From Gibbula magus (taxonomy: Eukaryota > Mollusca > Gastropoda > Trochida > Trochidae): a stretch of 64,000 bases of DNA. Below are positions 9,114 through 21,112 of the stretch, piece after piece. How positions within the stretch are numbered: position 1 is the stretch's first letter; each line of letters opens with the position of its first letter. The position numbers and the translations under genes are program-made. The notes below the pieces were generated by a model that was not told the DNA's origin, ran no database searches, and saw only the letters and a program-made list of their open reading frames with translations. The stretch covers positions 38,327,548 through 38,391,547 of the forward strand of contig OW388299.1 of NCBI GenBank assembly GCA_936450465.1. The letters run 5' to 3'.

Positions 9114-11986
9114 GTAAACAACGTTCCTTTCCTTTCCCTTTCCTTCTGTGTTTCATGATATTTTATTTGACTTTAATACGTGTCAACTCATCTTATACAT
9201 CATAAAATCGAGCAACATCATTAATCGGGTGCAGAAACAGAAACTACATACCCTATGCACAGTAGCTGAATGACCTATCATGCATTATCAATCCATATAT
9301 GTCTTGTCATCCTCGGTTACCAGGGTTTTATATATGCTCCGTTACTCTCCGCTACATCATACTTTATTCAACAGTATTTCGAACAATTTCAATGCTATTT
9401 ATTTTTATCAACAGAAACAACAGAGTCTATTAACACAGAACAATTTATAGAATTAAACAGCCTTTCCAAACCTACTGATAATACGTATAACCAATTTTAC
9501 AACATCTAATTAATTGTTCTTGAATCTGGGGAGGTTGGATAGGTGGGTGAAGATTAAGTAAATAAACGTACAGTCTACTGTACACTGTACTGGCTGGCGA
9601 CCAATTATCGCCGCATACCAATTATCGCCAACACATTGCTACAGCACTTGCGCAGACAACTTTATCCTATGGTTCCCTATTATTTCACACATTAAGATAT
9701 CATCAAACTGATAACCAACAAAAGTTCAATTCAACTTAAGTATTTAGCTATGTAGCTATGTGTTGGCGATAATTGGTATGCGGCGATAATTGGTCGCCAG
9801 CCAGTACAGCAGTTAACTTTTCTTGGTAGGCTATATGCATGATTTTGTGTGTGCTTAAATCACATCTTTTCTGGTTACTATATGCTAAAAGAACTTGAAG
9901 ACTTTAATGGTGGTCCAACTTGGCTCCACTGGTAGATTGTGTGTAAATGAGAGTGTAGGTTTTATTTTTAGCTTATCTGGCCTGAAAGGCCCGATGGGCT
10001 TATGGCATGGCATGGTGTCCGGCGTCAGTCCGTCCGTCTGTAAACTTTTCGCATTTTAATCTTCTTCAGAACCACTTAGTTGGACTTGGACTCCTTGGCT
10101 AATAGGGATTCTAAATTGTAGATTTCATGACCCCGTGTCCTTAAATGGGGTCACAGGGGTCACAACCCCAAATTGGTATTTTCAGTATTTTATCTCTGGC
10201 CTCAAAGATAGGTCAGAGGGGTAAGGACCGTAAGACCTATTTCATCTTCTCCATTTAAGTACTTCCTATGTGTGGTACTTAATTCTCACCTAGAAGTTGA
10301 CATTTTGAATTAGATAATGTATATAAAGCCTATTGAGCTACAGAGCCCATGGCTCTTTTTTTTCATTGTGTCGGGTCCCACCTAATATTCTATGTTTCTA
10401 GATTCCTAAACCAATCCCATATTCAGCCAACATGTAGCGCAGTTACAGATACATTGAAATATATGTTTTTGTTTACTACCAAAAATGCATTTCAACAGGC
10501 AGGAGTCTCAAATTTCCAAAATTGCTAATATATTTGGCGCTAAAATAGTTTAAAATTCCTCACTCTTCTATTTCTGCAGGGCGGACGAGGATAGTGTGAC
10601 AAAGACTATTCTGAGACAGTATTACGGAGTGCCCTACTTTCTGAAGAACATGAGAAGAATCAACATGCCTTGGATCTTCATGGGCAGCCCTGGATATGGA
10701 GCAACTAACCACGTGTGTAGAACTTATATCAGCTTATTCAAGTTTAATGTGCTGATAACGATATATTAGCCCCTTGTTAGGTTTTATCAAGCCATGGCTC
10801 TGTTCCATAACAGCGAGCGCTTATAATCGCTCATTGAGCGCAACATTAAACCTCGAGGAATCGCACCTTGTGGAAGAATGGGCGCTCAATGTAGCCCTTA
10901 ATCACAGGAAATTGAGGATACACAAGATCTCAATGTAAACAATGTATATCAAAGTATCCACGCCCCCTCTATACAATAGGCTGTTGTATAGAGGGGGTGT
11001 GGATACTTTTATATACATTGTTTACATTGAGATCTTGGGTATCCTCAAATTCCTATGCCCTTAATGTAGCGATCAATGAGCGATTATCAGCGCTCGCTGT
11101 TATGGAACCGAGCCCAGACTGAGCGGTTTGAATAAAACATAACAAAGTGCTAATAAGTTGCTATGTCACACGTGACAGAATGTTATAACGTATTTATTTG
11201 ACCGAATGTCATATTTAACTTACTAAATTGTACCAAAATCGTACAACTAAAATTATACGTGTCCTATAAATCAAATTGTATTAATTCTAGATTGATTCTG
11301 TCGAGTTCCCATCCTGGCAAGGACAAATAAGAGGAAAGAAGTTTTGGACGCTACAGCCTCCTCCGGAATGCTACTTCGAATGTGCTGCCATCTCCCTGGA
11401 CGTCACTGTCAATGAAGGGGAAATGAGTATGTATAGACATGGCATCTATGACAAACTGACAGACAGGTTCTAAGCAACACAATTATACATTAGAAGTTAT
11501 TGTTAACCTCCGCTTGTGCACTATTGCAGCTCTATAATTGAAGATTTTTGTATGAATTCTTCATTTTAGATGACAGTAATTGTGATGCTTGGACTACCAA
11601 ATTCCTTAAAATGTAGTTTCAAGTCATGTATGAACAATGTTGGTGTCTTTGGGATTTTAAAGCTCATGTCAAGGGATTGTACTTTATCTGGAGAACAATC
11701 TATTACAGTCTTGAGTCTTGAACATCAACCAATATATATGCCCTGATGAGCTACAAAGCCCATGGCTCTATTTTTCGGTACATGGTGGATATTAGTATGT
11801 TTTGTGCTGGCATGCGCCAGTATTTTCATAAAAGGGTGCATATGTAGATCTAAACTTCAAAACAATTTATAACAAATACATTTTTATGTTTCAGTTGTTA
11901 TAGAGACGAATATGTGGTACCACCAAACTCGAAACATTGGAGACACCATCAGCATTTCTATCGGAGCGGAATACAAGGCGAGCTAA
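8446..11986 (+). CDS. Membrane-anchored JmjC/cupin_8-type dioxygenase (4 exons, 342 aa)
   Basis: Putative Fe(II)/2-oxoglutarate-dependent oxygenase. Coding exons 8446-9113, 10580-10712, 11291-11426 and 11895-11986 join in frame across GT..AG borders. A hydrophobic segment at about residues 53-90 looks like a single membrane anchor, leaving a short basic N-terminus and putting the catalytic part on the other side. The cupin part opens with HPVVIVDAMEKW, a typical start of JmjC/cupin_8 folds. Metal ligands are visible: the H-x-D pair is H267-I-D269, with the intron lying exactly between H267 and I268, and the distal His is H322 in NMWYHQTRN. The stretch QGQIRGKKFWTLQPPPEC matches the usual G-x-K-x-W-x-L-x-PP strand, and K283/K284 may bind 2-oxoglutarate. 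Start ATG has A at -3 and G at +4. The substrate is unknown; such proteins are usually protein hydroxylases or demethylases. No partner gene is adjacent. Confidence 0.88.
9270..9362 (+). mobile_element. Fragment of the palindromic element family of 35736-36124
   Basis: CATCCTCGGTTACC, then GGTTTTATATATGCTCCGTTA and CTCTCCGCTACATCA at about 9310-9360, match one arm of the inverted-repeat element in the copine gene. It lies in intron 1 of the JmjC-like gene. Confidence 0.5.
9590..9804. mobile_element. 215-bp TA-target MITE
   Basis: Terminal inverted repeats of about 50 bp begin CTGGCTGGCGACCAATTATC and are nearly perfect. TA flanks both ends (9588-9589 and 9805-9806), consistent with a Tc1/mariner-type non-autonomous element. 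It sits in intron 1 of the JmjC-like gene. Confidence 0.8.
9964..10370 (+). mobile_element. Short copy of the tandem-repeat-bearing (Helitron-like) element
   Basis: The start (TTTTTAGCTTATCTGG, then CTGAAAGGCCCGATGGGCTT) and the end (GAGCTACAGAGCCCATGGCT then T-run) match the long element at 45292-46920. This copy holds about one degenerate 145-bp internal unit. It lies in intron 1 of the JmjC-like gene. Confidence 0.65.
10580..10712 (+). CDS. JmjC-like gene, coding exon 2
   Basis: The acceptor is TTTCTGCAG and the donor CCAC|GTGTGT. Encodes ADEDSVTKTILRQYYGVPYF onward to GYGATNH, ending with the first metal-binding His. Confidence 0.88.
10796..11114. mobile_element. Palindromic MITE (GAGCGC-rich)
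   Basis: Almost the whole 319 bp folds back on itself. The arms start GGCTCTGTTCCATAACAGCG and the centre is CCCCCTCTATACAATAGG facing CTGTTGTATAGAGGGGG. Related arms occur at about 20815-20897 and 25730-25790. It lies in intron 2 of the JmjC-like gene. Confidence 0.8.
11291..11426 (+). CDS. JmjC-like gene, coding exon 3
   Basis: The acceptor is TTAATTCTAG and the donor ATGA|GTATGT. Starts with I-D, the Asp of the H-x-D metal motif, and carries the core strand RGKKFWTLQPP. Confidence 0.9.
11740..11776 (+). mobile_element. 3' end of a Helitron-like element
   Basis: CTGATGAGCTACAAAGCCCA then TGGCTCTATTTTT: the hairpin-bearing right end of the family at 45292-46920, without the rest of the element. 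It lies in intron 3 of the JmjC-like gene. Confidence 0.45.
11895..11986 (+). CDS. JmjC-like gene, coding exon 4 (last)
   Basis: The acceptor is ATGTTTCAG. Encodes ETNMWYHQTRNIGDTISISI with the distal metal-binding His and ends at TAA 11984-11986. Confidence 0.88.
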
Positions 11987-12619
11987 ACACTCTCCCTGGC
12001 TATCCCCATGTACAGCTGTTGAAGGCGATCGGCCTCTAAAGAGACCCAGTTACTACTGTTGACACGAAATTAGAGGGCTATTTCCGGTAGTATTGTCTCT
12101 TTAAAAACGGTTTGCCACCACCGTGTGTGATCTCCCGGACACAAATAACTGTGAACTTTAAATTATCTTGATTACCTCCATAATAGCTGTGTAATAAGGA
12201 CAATTGTTTTCCAAGAATTTGAGTGTTACTGTTTCTAAGCAACATGATACTGTACGAGTCGGTATATATGGTGGTGTTGGCATGTTCTTTTTACTGGCCT
12301 GTATTATAAAGCATTGCTTAGTTTGTTGTATATGTATATATGTTGAATACTGAATTTGCGATAAAAGGCCAATATTGGTGATGAGAAAGTGTATATTTCT
12401 TCGGAGATATTTTAGATTCAACTAGATCAGAGGCTTTACTGAGTGAAAATCGTGTTAATCAATTAGAAATAATAATTTACCGTGTTGGTATTGACTATTT
12501 AAAATTTACAAATCAAATCTGAATCCTCTAAGAAATATATCGGGTACACATTTTGATATATTCACTGACATTATCATGCAATTTTCCCCTTGAATTCATT
12601 TGTTAGAAACATTTCATTG

Positions 12620-12625
12620 AATAAA
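12620..12625 (+). terminator. Poly(A) signal of the JmjC-like gene
   Basis: AATAAA about 635 bp after the stop codon. The 3' untranslated region between them (11987-12619) has no other recognisable feature. Confidence 0.5.
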
Positions 12626-12639
12626 ACGTTTTACCTTAG

Positions 12640-14685
12640 AAACTGTGTTTGAATTCACAACTTAAGTAAGATCCTTGGAAAACATGTTTTAAATATATTG
12701 ATAATAATTGATAAAAACAAATAGTCAATTTCTAATGACAAATATATCAGTGTATTTTGAATCACATGTGATCATGCATATTGACAACGAAACCCCACCG
12801 TATGCTAAGTCTTAATAGGTGATTGATACATGATGACACAAGTGGTATACATATTTATTACCGGCGAGGGTGACTTGGACACTATAGCGTAAGCCTATAC
12901 AAGAAAAATGGTCAAATTTGGATACACACATTTTCAACAGAGTAAACACTGAAATACTGCTGTCGGATGAATCGAAGTGTCTTTGATAATAACAGGTTTT
13001 GTAAAGAAGTGCGTATAAATTCATTCATCGGGTATGATACTTTAATCTGTTCAAACACTCATGGCCTGCTGTAATCGCTTTTTCAACATGGTTTTATGTT
13101 TGAAAAGTTATGAAATGTACATAAATTTAGTTAATATGAGATGTTGACGGTCTAAGTTACCTCTTTTGGACTTTAATTCGTTGACGCATCATCACTATAG
13201 GACGCCATAAAAGAAGACAAAATGTCCCTTTTCGCTCTCCTATCTCGCCTAGTTATTTAGATTTTCAAAACGACATATTTAAAAGGCGTGTTTTTCAAAA
13301 ACATGAACAGATAATGTTTGGAAACTTAACAATTAATTCAGTTGACTTATGGAGAATAATATAGACTTGTTTCAGTCGTTTGTATTACCCGTGGATTTAA
13401 ATATCATGTATTTTTGTTGGTGGTGTTTCTTTTGCAAGACAGTTTAGCATTAGCCGAAGCGGCGTTAAACAATAACTCACTCACTCACTCATTCATTCGT
13501 GTAAATGGAGCCTGTAACATCAGCTTCTGCACATGCTATAAGACCCTTTTAAGATGTTCATTGACAACAAGTATTGCCATTAATTTTGCATTAGGAGATA
13601 AATATGCAAGTCAAGTGAGATTTGAACTTAAAACAGCACATATGTTAATTCACTCTCAATCAAATGCAAAGAAAACGTTAGGAATAATATACGAACTGTC
13701 ACTTTAAATGTACAGTACTCGATAAAATAACACCAACCATAACGTTTGAAATATTTGACTACATAATAGAAAGTGGCACTTTACTGAGAAATTCGTAAAA
13801 TTATTAACGTTTCTAGAACAGACAGCAAGATTTTGAAATGAACTGCTCTTCAGTGTAAATTGAAAAAACCCAGTCAATGTCTTTGTGACCTCGTTAATGT
13901 CCAGTTTGTACAGTTGTACTGTTTCTGGGTGCTCTAAATTTTAGTGATTACGAACTGCAAAAGTGCGTTGACAATCGAACTACAAGTTACAACTGTCACT
14001 GTCGGATGAAAACACCTATAAAAATTAGAATTGTTCAAAAATAACAAAATTATTAGTCGGACTCAATTCATATCGCGGTATATTAACCTATTAAAAACTA
14101 AAATTGAACGATAATATGCTGAAGTGAACTTGTAATCAAGATATAAGTATAAGGCCTAAACATTAAAATTCAAGATGATATAGCCTAGCGTTATTTGACA
14201 TTTAAAAATATTTTTCAACCGATTGTCTTAAATTGTGTCAACTCATGGTAAATTCATGTAAACTATAGATAACTTGCACTATCACAGTTTGAATTTATTT
14301 CAATATAATATCATCGTATAGGCCTACCCGTTATAGAAGTTATAGAAGTTCTGACTTGATCAATGTAAAACTTTTAGCTTGATTTGAAATCATCTGCACT
14401 TGAAGTGCATACTTTTTAAGAATTAATTTTTCTGTGGACAATTTAACTTATGTAGTCCGATTTACCTACACGTGAACATTAAATAAAAATGTTTCCCATA
14501 TCAATCGCCATGTTTTCACAACTATGTAGGCCTATATATTTATATACGTTGATCAAATTACTTGGTCATTTCCTAGATAAACAATAGAGAATTAAATATC
14601 ATGCGACTGTAACCAAGATTATTCTTCACAAATTTGATAAATGTGCAAAGGATCAGAATTGTTTAAAGAAGATGTATTTATAATA
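12640..14685. other. Intergenic AT-rich DNA
   Basis: No gene seen. The only recognisable item is a SINE tail at 13453-13498 (AAGCGGCGTTAAACAATAAC, then CTCA repeats). Confidence 0.5.
13453..13498 (+). mobile_element. SINE 3' tail fragment
   Basis: GCGGCGTTAAACAATAACTC followed by (ACTC)n, matching the tail of the SINE at 7203-7451. Confidence 0.5.
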
Positions 14686-14689
14686 TAGC

Positions 14690-15049
14690 CTTGGTGTCGC
14701 CGTTTTCCCATAAGATCCCATGTTGTTTTAGTGCAGCATAAACATTAAAAATTTGTAATCTATAACATCCTATTATTATGTTTATAAATTTCGATTTAAT
14801 TTTTAGCATGGTTTTGGAAAACGGCAAAATAAATGACTCAGTATCTCAGTAATCGTTTAGTTCAATAACGTTCTATCCAAAATCAGAAATTTGGTACGTG
14901 TTGCGGAGTAGATACTAGATTTCATGTTTCCATGTCAATTTTCAGTAAAAAAAATTTGAAAATTGAGATAATTAAAATTATCCATGCTACACTGAAATAA
15001 TATGGGATCTTATGGGAAACGGCGATTCTTGCAACACTTTTAGCACATT
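14690..15049. mobile_element. Inverted-repeat element with TTTTCCCATAAGATCCCAT arms
   Basis: The left arm GCCGTTTTCCCATAAGATCC and its reverse complement near 15000-15025 bound about 360 bp. A second, more diverged copy lies at 34200-34677. Confidence 0.7.
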
Positions 15050-16600
15050 GCTGGCACGAGTCTGATATTGATTTGCTTCTTTTAAGACCGAAACTTACTG
15101 GAAAGTTCAGTGCCGCACAGAGGAAGCGACACACAATTTATGACATGTGGTGGTGCAGTCAATACTTTAATTTCTTGATTCTGGACTTTACCTTTGTTTT
15201 TAGAAGCGATACTCAAACTGATTGAATTATATAATCGAGATTAAATATAAAGTCAATATATAAAGTAATAAATACGTCAAGAGAAAATAGCAGATTCAAA
15301 TGATGCTGCACTGAACGTACTTCAACAGTATTAACTAATAATTTACAACTCCAACATCAGCTATAAAGTTTAATAAGTTTAGGAAACAACGAAACTGTCA
15401 GCGTTCTGCTTTCCCATAATTTACACAAAGGTAGTATATAGCTTAATTATCACCTGGTTAAAATACATCATTTGATACGATTTCTGACCAAAAAGCAATT
15501 ATTCGTCATGGCAGAATGTAATATAATAATACGAACTCCCCGCCACAATATCCTGTTGACATGCTATCATAATCGTAATCTATATCATATCCCCAAATCC
15601 TTTTGTAAGTAACTTTCAATGAATTATTTGAGCATATGATTGATTGATATGATTAAATATTGAACGATTCCAATAGTCTGTAACTGTAAAAAAAAATACC
15701 CATCCCCATTAATATTTCGACAGTTTCATTCTTTAATCCCTTTAGTAATCGTATTCAACGCAATGATTCAGTTTTAAAAATATAACCGACTTTGAAGTGT
15801 TAATACAAAGAAAAAATTCATTAATGTTAACTCCTTCAAAACTAAGTTACAGTTGTGATAAAATATTTCATTGGCGAAATCATCGTAGTCAAAACAATGT
15901 ACGTCGATCTGAACGGTCGGAAATGTACCTGTTATTACAGAATTTAGAATGAAGTTTTAAAATATCAAATATTTCTGAATAAAAAGAATAAATTCCCATG
16001 ATTTAAGACAACGTCAATTATTAGATAATTTTATTTTAGAAGTGTGATATGGACACGAAACGCCATCATACAGAATAGAAATAGGCCTACTTTTCAATCG
16101 GGCACCTGCACGATTCAAATTGTATATATATCTTTGCAACTGAATTCTTCAAATAAAAACAAGTTAGTAGGGATTGATGTTTTAATTAACGAACAAAACT
16201 GTTTTAAATAATAGTTAATAAGTCATTCTTTAAAACAAAATAAGAAATACATATGTCATATCATCTGCATACCTACGTCGATAACTAGAATGTGCATTCC
16301 TTACCCGAATGAGACAATTACCATCACCTGTAACGCTTCCTTTTAATAAATACAAGTCCGCAAGCTCGTCATTCACAGCGACCGGCAAACGGTAGCCATT
16401 TTGAACGTCGCGTGATATGCTTAGCGGGTTATTCCAAAAATGCGAAATTCAGGAAATACGAATCTTGATTATATAAACGTGAATGTTGGGAAAATAAAAT
16501 TAAAACTCCCGTAATAAATGACACTTATATTGGATTTTTTAAAATAGTTAAAGACATCTTATGGGTGGGAACGTTTGTGTATAACAACAATATTTTTTGT
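15050..16600. other. Intergenic AT-rich DNA, nothing recognised
   Basis: No long open frame, splice-bounded coding stretch or repeat structure that I can support. Confidence 0.5.
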
Positions 16601-16890
16601 ACGAAATCGCTGCTGTTGTCAACAATGGATTTTTCGAACGTAAGTCGGAGCTCGCGCGCTAGCAATTGTACGCACTGTCGGCATCCGACAAAAAGAGTTC
16701 CGTGGTAAAACGGTCATGGTAGAATGAGATAAACCTACAGTGTTTGAAAATCAGAGACATGTTATACTGGATTGATAGCGAGTAAATTTAAAATTGAAAC
16801 CTCACGCGTTCGGTTTCAATTTTAAATTTACTCGCTATCAATCCAGTATAACATGTCTCTGATTTTCAAACACTGTAGGTTTATCTCCTA
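16600..16890. mobile_element. Inverted-repeat element containing a perfect hairpin
   Basis: The right part (16726-16887) is two 76-bp arms that are exact reverse complements around a 10-bp loop. The left flank with GTACGAAATCGC and GCATCCGACAAAAAGAGTTC is part of the same family, because both reappear in reverse orientation at about 50514-50770. Confidence 0.75.
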
Positions 16891-17584
16891 AATAAAGAAA
16901 TTATTACACTCGAAAGTATGCTATATGACTTTTACGAAACTCGTGCAAATGTATGAATAACCCTCGCTCTCGCTCAGGCAATACAGACATTTACACTCGT
17001 TTCTTAAAAGTCATATGACACACTTCCTCGGTTTTATATCTCACACAAGCAATATCTCCTGTGGAACACAGTTTTGTGTGATAAATATAAAATCAGTTAA
17101 ATCACCCAAACCATCTGTGACTATTAGTACTGAGGGGTATGGGTTACTTTTATATACATTGTTTACAGTGAGATATTGGATATTCCTGTGCAGTTGTTCT
17201 AGGCTTGTGAGACTCTTCTCTCTGATTGAACTCTCTTGTATCAGGCTTTATATTAGAGGTTTAAGTTGGCTTATAGAACTACATGTATATTGAGAATCTC
17301 AAGTTTAACCAGTGGTTAGTGCATTGTTCGATCGGTGTCTTGGCATCCAGTGTTTTGTAAGTATCGGTCTTCCTAGGCATGTATGGCCCAATTTCATTAA
17401 CTATTAATTCTCAAATTACTTATTCCATAATATGTTTCTCAAATTCCAAAGGTCATATGTTAATGTATGTAATAAGCTTGAAAAGCAGCCAGCCCAGAAG
17501 TGTTATGTTGTCAATTTAATAGCAAAATGAAGAAAACCTCAAATATTTACCAGCCCAGATCAAAAGTTCCCAGGTTCCGGGTTG

Positions 17585-17733
17585 CACAGGGGTTTGTATT
17601 GCTGAACCAAAACAGTTCCTAGGTCCAATACTTCGATACGATACACCCTGTACTAATACATAAAGAAAGAGGGTGTATCGTATCGAAGTATTGGACCTAT
17701 AACTGTTTTGTTTCAGCAATACAAACCCCTGTG
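17585..17733. repeat. Hairpin-forming inverted repeat (copy A)
   Basis: Arms starting CACAGGGGTTTGTATTGCTG, about 65 bp each, around a short AT-rich loop. The same structure is at 22973-23113 in copy B, so it predates the duplication. Confidence 0.8.
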
Positions 17734-19446
17734 TCGGGTTGGCGGACGGATCTTAGTTCATACATTGCATACGTCGATTATAGGTCTATGTAATTTGTTA
17801 AATGAAACCACAAGCTCCGTGTCTACTGTTTCTCAATGTAGAAATTCTGAAGCAAGTAGTTGCACACAGTCGCTCGCTCTTCTGATCGGAACCAATCTTC
17901 GTTGGCAGCCAGGGGTGAAATCGACAACTACTCGGTGTCTTCAGACGATACTAAATCAATTTATTCAGACATTGTTGGAATTGAATCCCTGGATCCATCG
18001 CAAATGTGGCAGTCATGAACATCGTAAAGAAAATTTAATGAAACCGCCCCTCACCCGCTAGTTTCCCTTAATGGTTCGTTATTGGCATAAGAGATGAAGG
18101 CATGTGGGCGATTACTACTTAGTTAGCCATTCAGTCTGAAGCGACGTCAATAACTACGGCGTAATTGACTAAAGCACGTTATGTTCAAAGGGAAAATTTA
18201 CCTAGTTAGTGAACACTCCGTCATTGAACGCCATGCAGTGTGCATGTTTCTATTCGGGCATGGACCTTTCTTTTCTTAATACATAAATAATGACATATAG
18301 ACTGCCGGACAAAACAAACGTCACTGTTATTCCAACGAAGGAGAAAGTCAAATTTGAATGTCTTTGATAAAAGTCTTATTAATTTAGAACAAGATAAAGT
18401 TAAAATGATAACTATGTGTCAAGAAATAGCATGGATAACAAATTAAAGGATAAGATTAAGGATTAAGGATTAAAGGACTTTCCATTTGAGTTGTCTATAT
18501 CGCTTTAATGTGACAATGACAATGGCAATCTCAGTAATTCAATCAGCTCATAAAGGTGAGATATGTGACACTACAATGAAAACACACAAAAAAAAACCTA
18601 GTTTATTATCATACCCCCGCTACGAAGTCAAATTTCTCAAAAACCGTTTAGTGTTCATCAATCAAACTTTGTACAGTTGTTAACCACATTCTTCCCATCG
18701 CGCAGAGACAATTTTCGGTTTTCTGTGATTTCAATTTTTTGTCGTTTCCATGGAAACGTCACTTTTTGAACTTAGTTGTATAGTGCTCAAACCGGACAAG
18801 TTTTCTCGGAAACTATTAAACCTAGGTCAATGAAATTTTGGTTGTGAGTACACCTGACCATACTCTTTATCACGTTCGAAAACCAGTTCTAAAATATTAT
18901 TTTTTACGGAGTTATGGCTCTTGAACCCGATATTGAACTTAGTACGAAAAACCTCCATGATGCTCCAATCGGGACACGTTTTCTTAGAAAGTATTTCATC
19001 TCGGTGAATGAAATTTAACATGTAGGTAGTCCAGGTGATACTCTTCATCGAGGTCGAAGTCAAGTTCCGAAATATTATTTTTTACAGAGTTATGGCCCTT
19101 GAATCCAAAATTGAACTTAGTACTTCTAACTGATGTGATGTTTAAATGGAGACAATTAAGTTACCTGAAAAATATTACATCCGGGTGAATGAAATTTTGT
19201 AATATCAAAGCCAGTTTCCCAAATATATTTTGACAAAATTATGATGCTTGAATCTGTTTTTCAGACATAGTGCCATAAATATCTATAATACTCAATGGAC
19301 AGACAGCGGATGGCGGGGGTATGTGCTCATTTTTTTCTTGTATGCTTTGTGTGATAGGAAATGTTGTTTTACTTCCAAAATTGCTTCAATTGAACATGTT
19401 CTTGCACATACCATTATTTCACTGTCACGTACGTTGATTGTATACA

Positions 19447-19910
19447 TAGAGGATACTAAACGACCTTCTATTTAATACCATTTTTATTAAACGAGTAAAT
19501 GATTTTGTATAAAACGAGCGAAAGCGAGTTTGATACTAAATCATTCACGAGTTTAATAAAAATGGTATTAAATCGAAGGAAGTTTAGTATTCTGTTTTTT
19601 ACTCGCCCACCAATAATCCAGCAAAATAGCCGACATGGTTTTGAAACTATTATTCCCGCAAGCCCGATGCCATTGTGACGACGTTACTCCCATTGTGACG
19701 TCATAACCCCAAACTATTGTGACGTCATACGTGCGTCGGTATTACACTAGTTTAATATTGCCATATAAATATATATGCTGTCACGTATTATGACTTATTA
19801 CTCGCCCGTGTAAGATACTGCAGTGTAACTCGCTTTCGCTCGTTTTATACAAAATCATTTACTCGTTTAATAAAAATGGTATTCAATAGAAGGTCGTTTA
19901 GTATCCTCTA
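19447..19910. mobile_element. 464-bp palindromic MITE, present only in copy A
   Basis: Terminal inverted repeats of about 80 bp begin TAGAGGATACTAAACGACC. The flanks TATACA (19441-19446) and TATACG (19911-19916) look like a 6-bp target duplication with one change. Copy B has the uninterrupted site at the matching place, so the insertion came after the duplication or was lost precisely from B. A related copy lies at about 48997-49320. Confidence 0.85.
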
Positions 19911-20333
19911 TATACGTGACAGCATATAGTAAACATGACGTCATCCCCTCTGTGATATCTTCACTGTGTGAAAGGGATGTCAAGCTGCAGTTGTGAGAAC
20001 CTTTGCATCATCCAAATCTCAGTTCCACGGGAGATCACTTGTATGACATCAAGCGATATCCTCTGGGAGATATCGTTTTGACAGTAGATTTCCATAATGT
20101 CCTGCCACCGACACCCACATGACATCACCAACAAGTAATGTCTCACAATGCTATGACGTCAAAAACCTATAATGAAATCACAATTCCATGACGTCAGAAA
20201 CGCAATGATGTTATGTCAGTGCTTTGACATCATCCCATTGGAAGTCAAATGACAGTACTGTGTTCAGAGATGTACACTTTTAATTGAAATTATTTAAGAA
20301 TGAGTTTGGATGATAAATAAAATTCTCAACCAA

Positions 20334-20451
20334 GTGTCTTCTGATATCAAATATATCAACACTAGTTTATAAAACTGAAATATCCTCAGCAAACCTAGGA
20401 ATTCTGTAACTTTTATCAACTCGTGTTGATATATTTGATATCAGAAGACAC
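20334..20451. repeat. Inverted repeat with GTGTCTTCTGATATC arms (copy A)
   Basis: Arms GTGTCTTCTGATATCAAATA (continuing ATATCAACAC) and their reverse complement, about 29 bp each, around a loop of about 60 bp. Repeated in copy B at 25232-25349. Confidence 0.75.
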
Positions 20452-20639
20452 ATGGGTGATATGCTCTATTTCTCAAACTGAGAATACTGTTTTCTTCACA
20501 AACCGATTAGGCATACTATGTGAAGAGCACGTGCTTGAACAATGGTGCGAAGAAGTCCGAGTATTGATTTAGATTTGACTTTGGCCGTGGATGAACATAT
20601 TACACATGGATCGTAAATTAGTATCCCATATCTGGGGAA

Positions 20640-20900
20640 GACTACCGATAAATGCACTATACCTGGGCCGTACGTGTTCAAGAGAGGTTTCAAAGTAATC
20701 GCTCAATTAGCGATTACTTTTAAACCTCTCTCAAGAACGCGATTGCTCTGTAGCGCTACGTAGCAAAGCGAGCGATCTTTGAGGTTTTGCACCAAGTCGT
20801 TCAGGAGAGAATGAGCGCTACTTGAGCGCTACTTGAGCGCTTCATTGAGCAATCAATGAGCGATTATAAGCGCTCGCTGTTATGGAACGGAACCCTGGTC
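20640..20900. mobile_element. GAGCGC-rich inverted-repeat element (copy A)
   Basis: A short perfect-looking hairpin (GAGAGGTTTCAAAGTAATCG facing its complement, 20664-20718) is followed by repeated GAGCGCTACTT units and the end GCGCTCGCTGTTATGGAAC, shared with the element at 10796-11114. The copy B counterpart is at about 25560-25790. Confidence 0.6.
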
Positions 20901-21112
20901 TTGAATAAGGCTACTTCATTGGTAATTTTTTTTAATCCCACCGTTTTATGCAATACCGCGGGATATATACGGTCGTCGCCCTGTCCGTCCGTAATCATTT
21001 CGTTTCCGGAGCAGAACTCGAAAACCGTTCATGACATCTTTCTGAAACTTTCTATGTGTTTTACAAATTATGTGGGACCAGTGGACTATTTCATCTTCTG
21101 AGGACTATTGTT

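Noticed and set aside
8446..9117. A complete 223-aa protein in one exon
   Set aside because: The frame ends one codon after a clear donor, and three later exons complete the oxygenase fold with its metal ligands.
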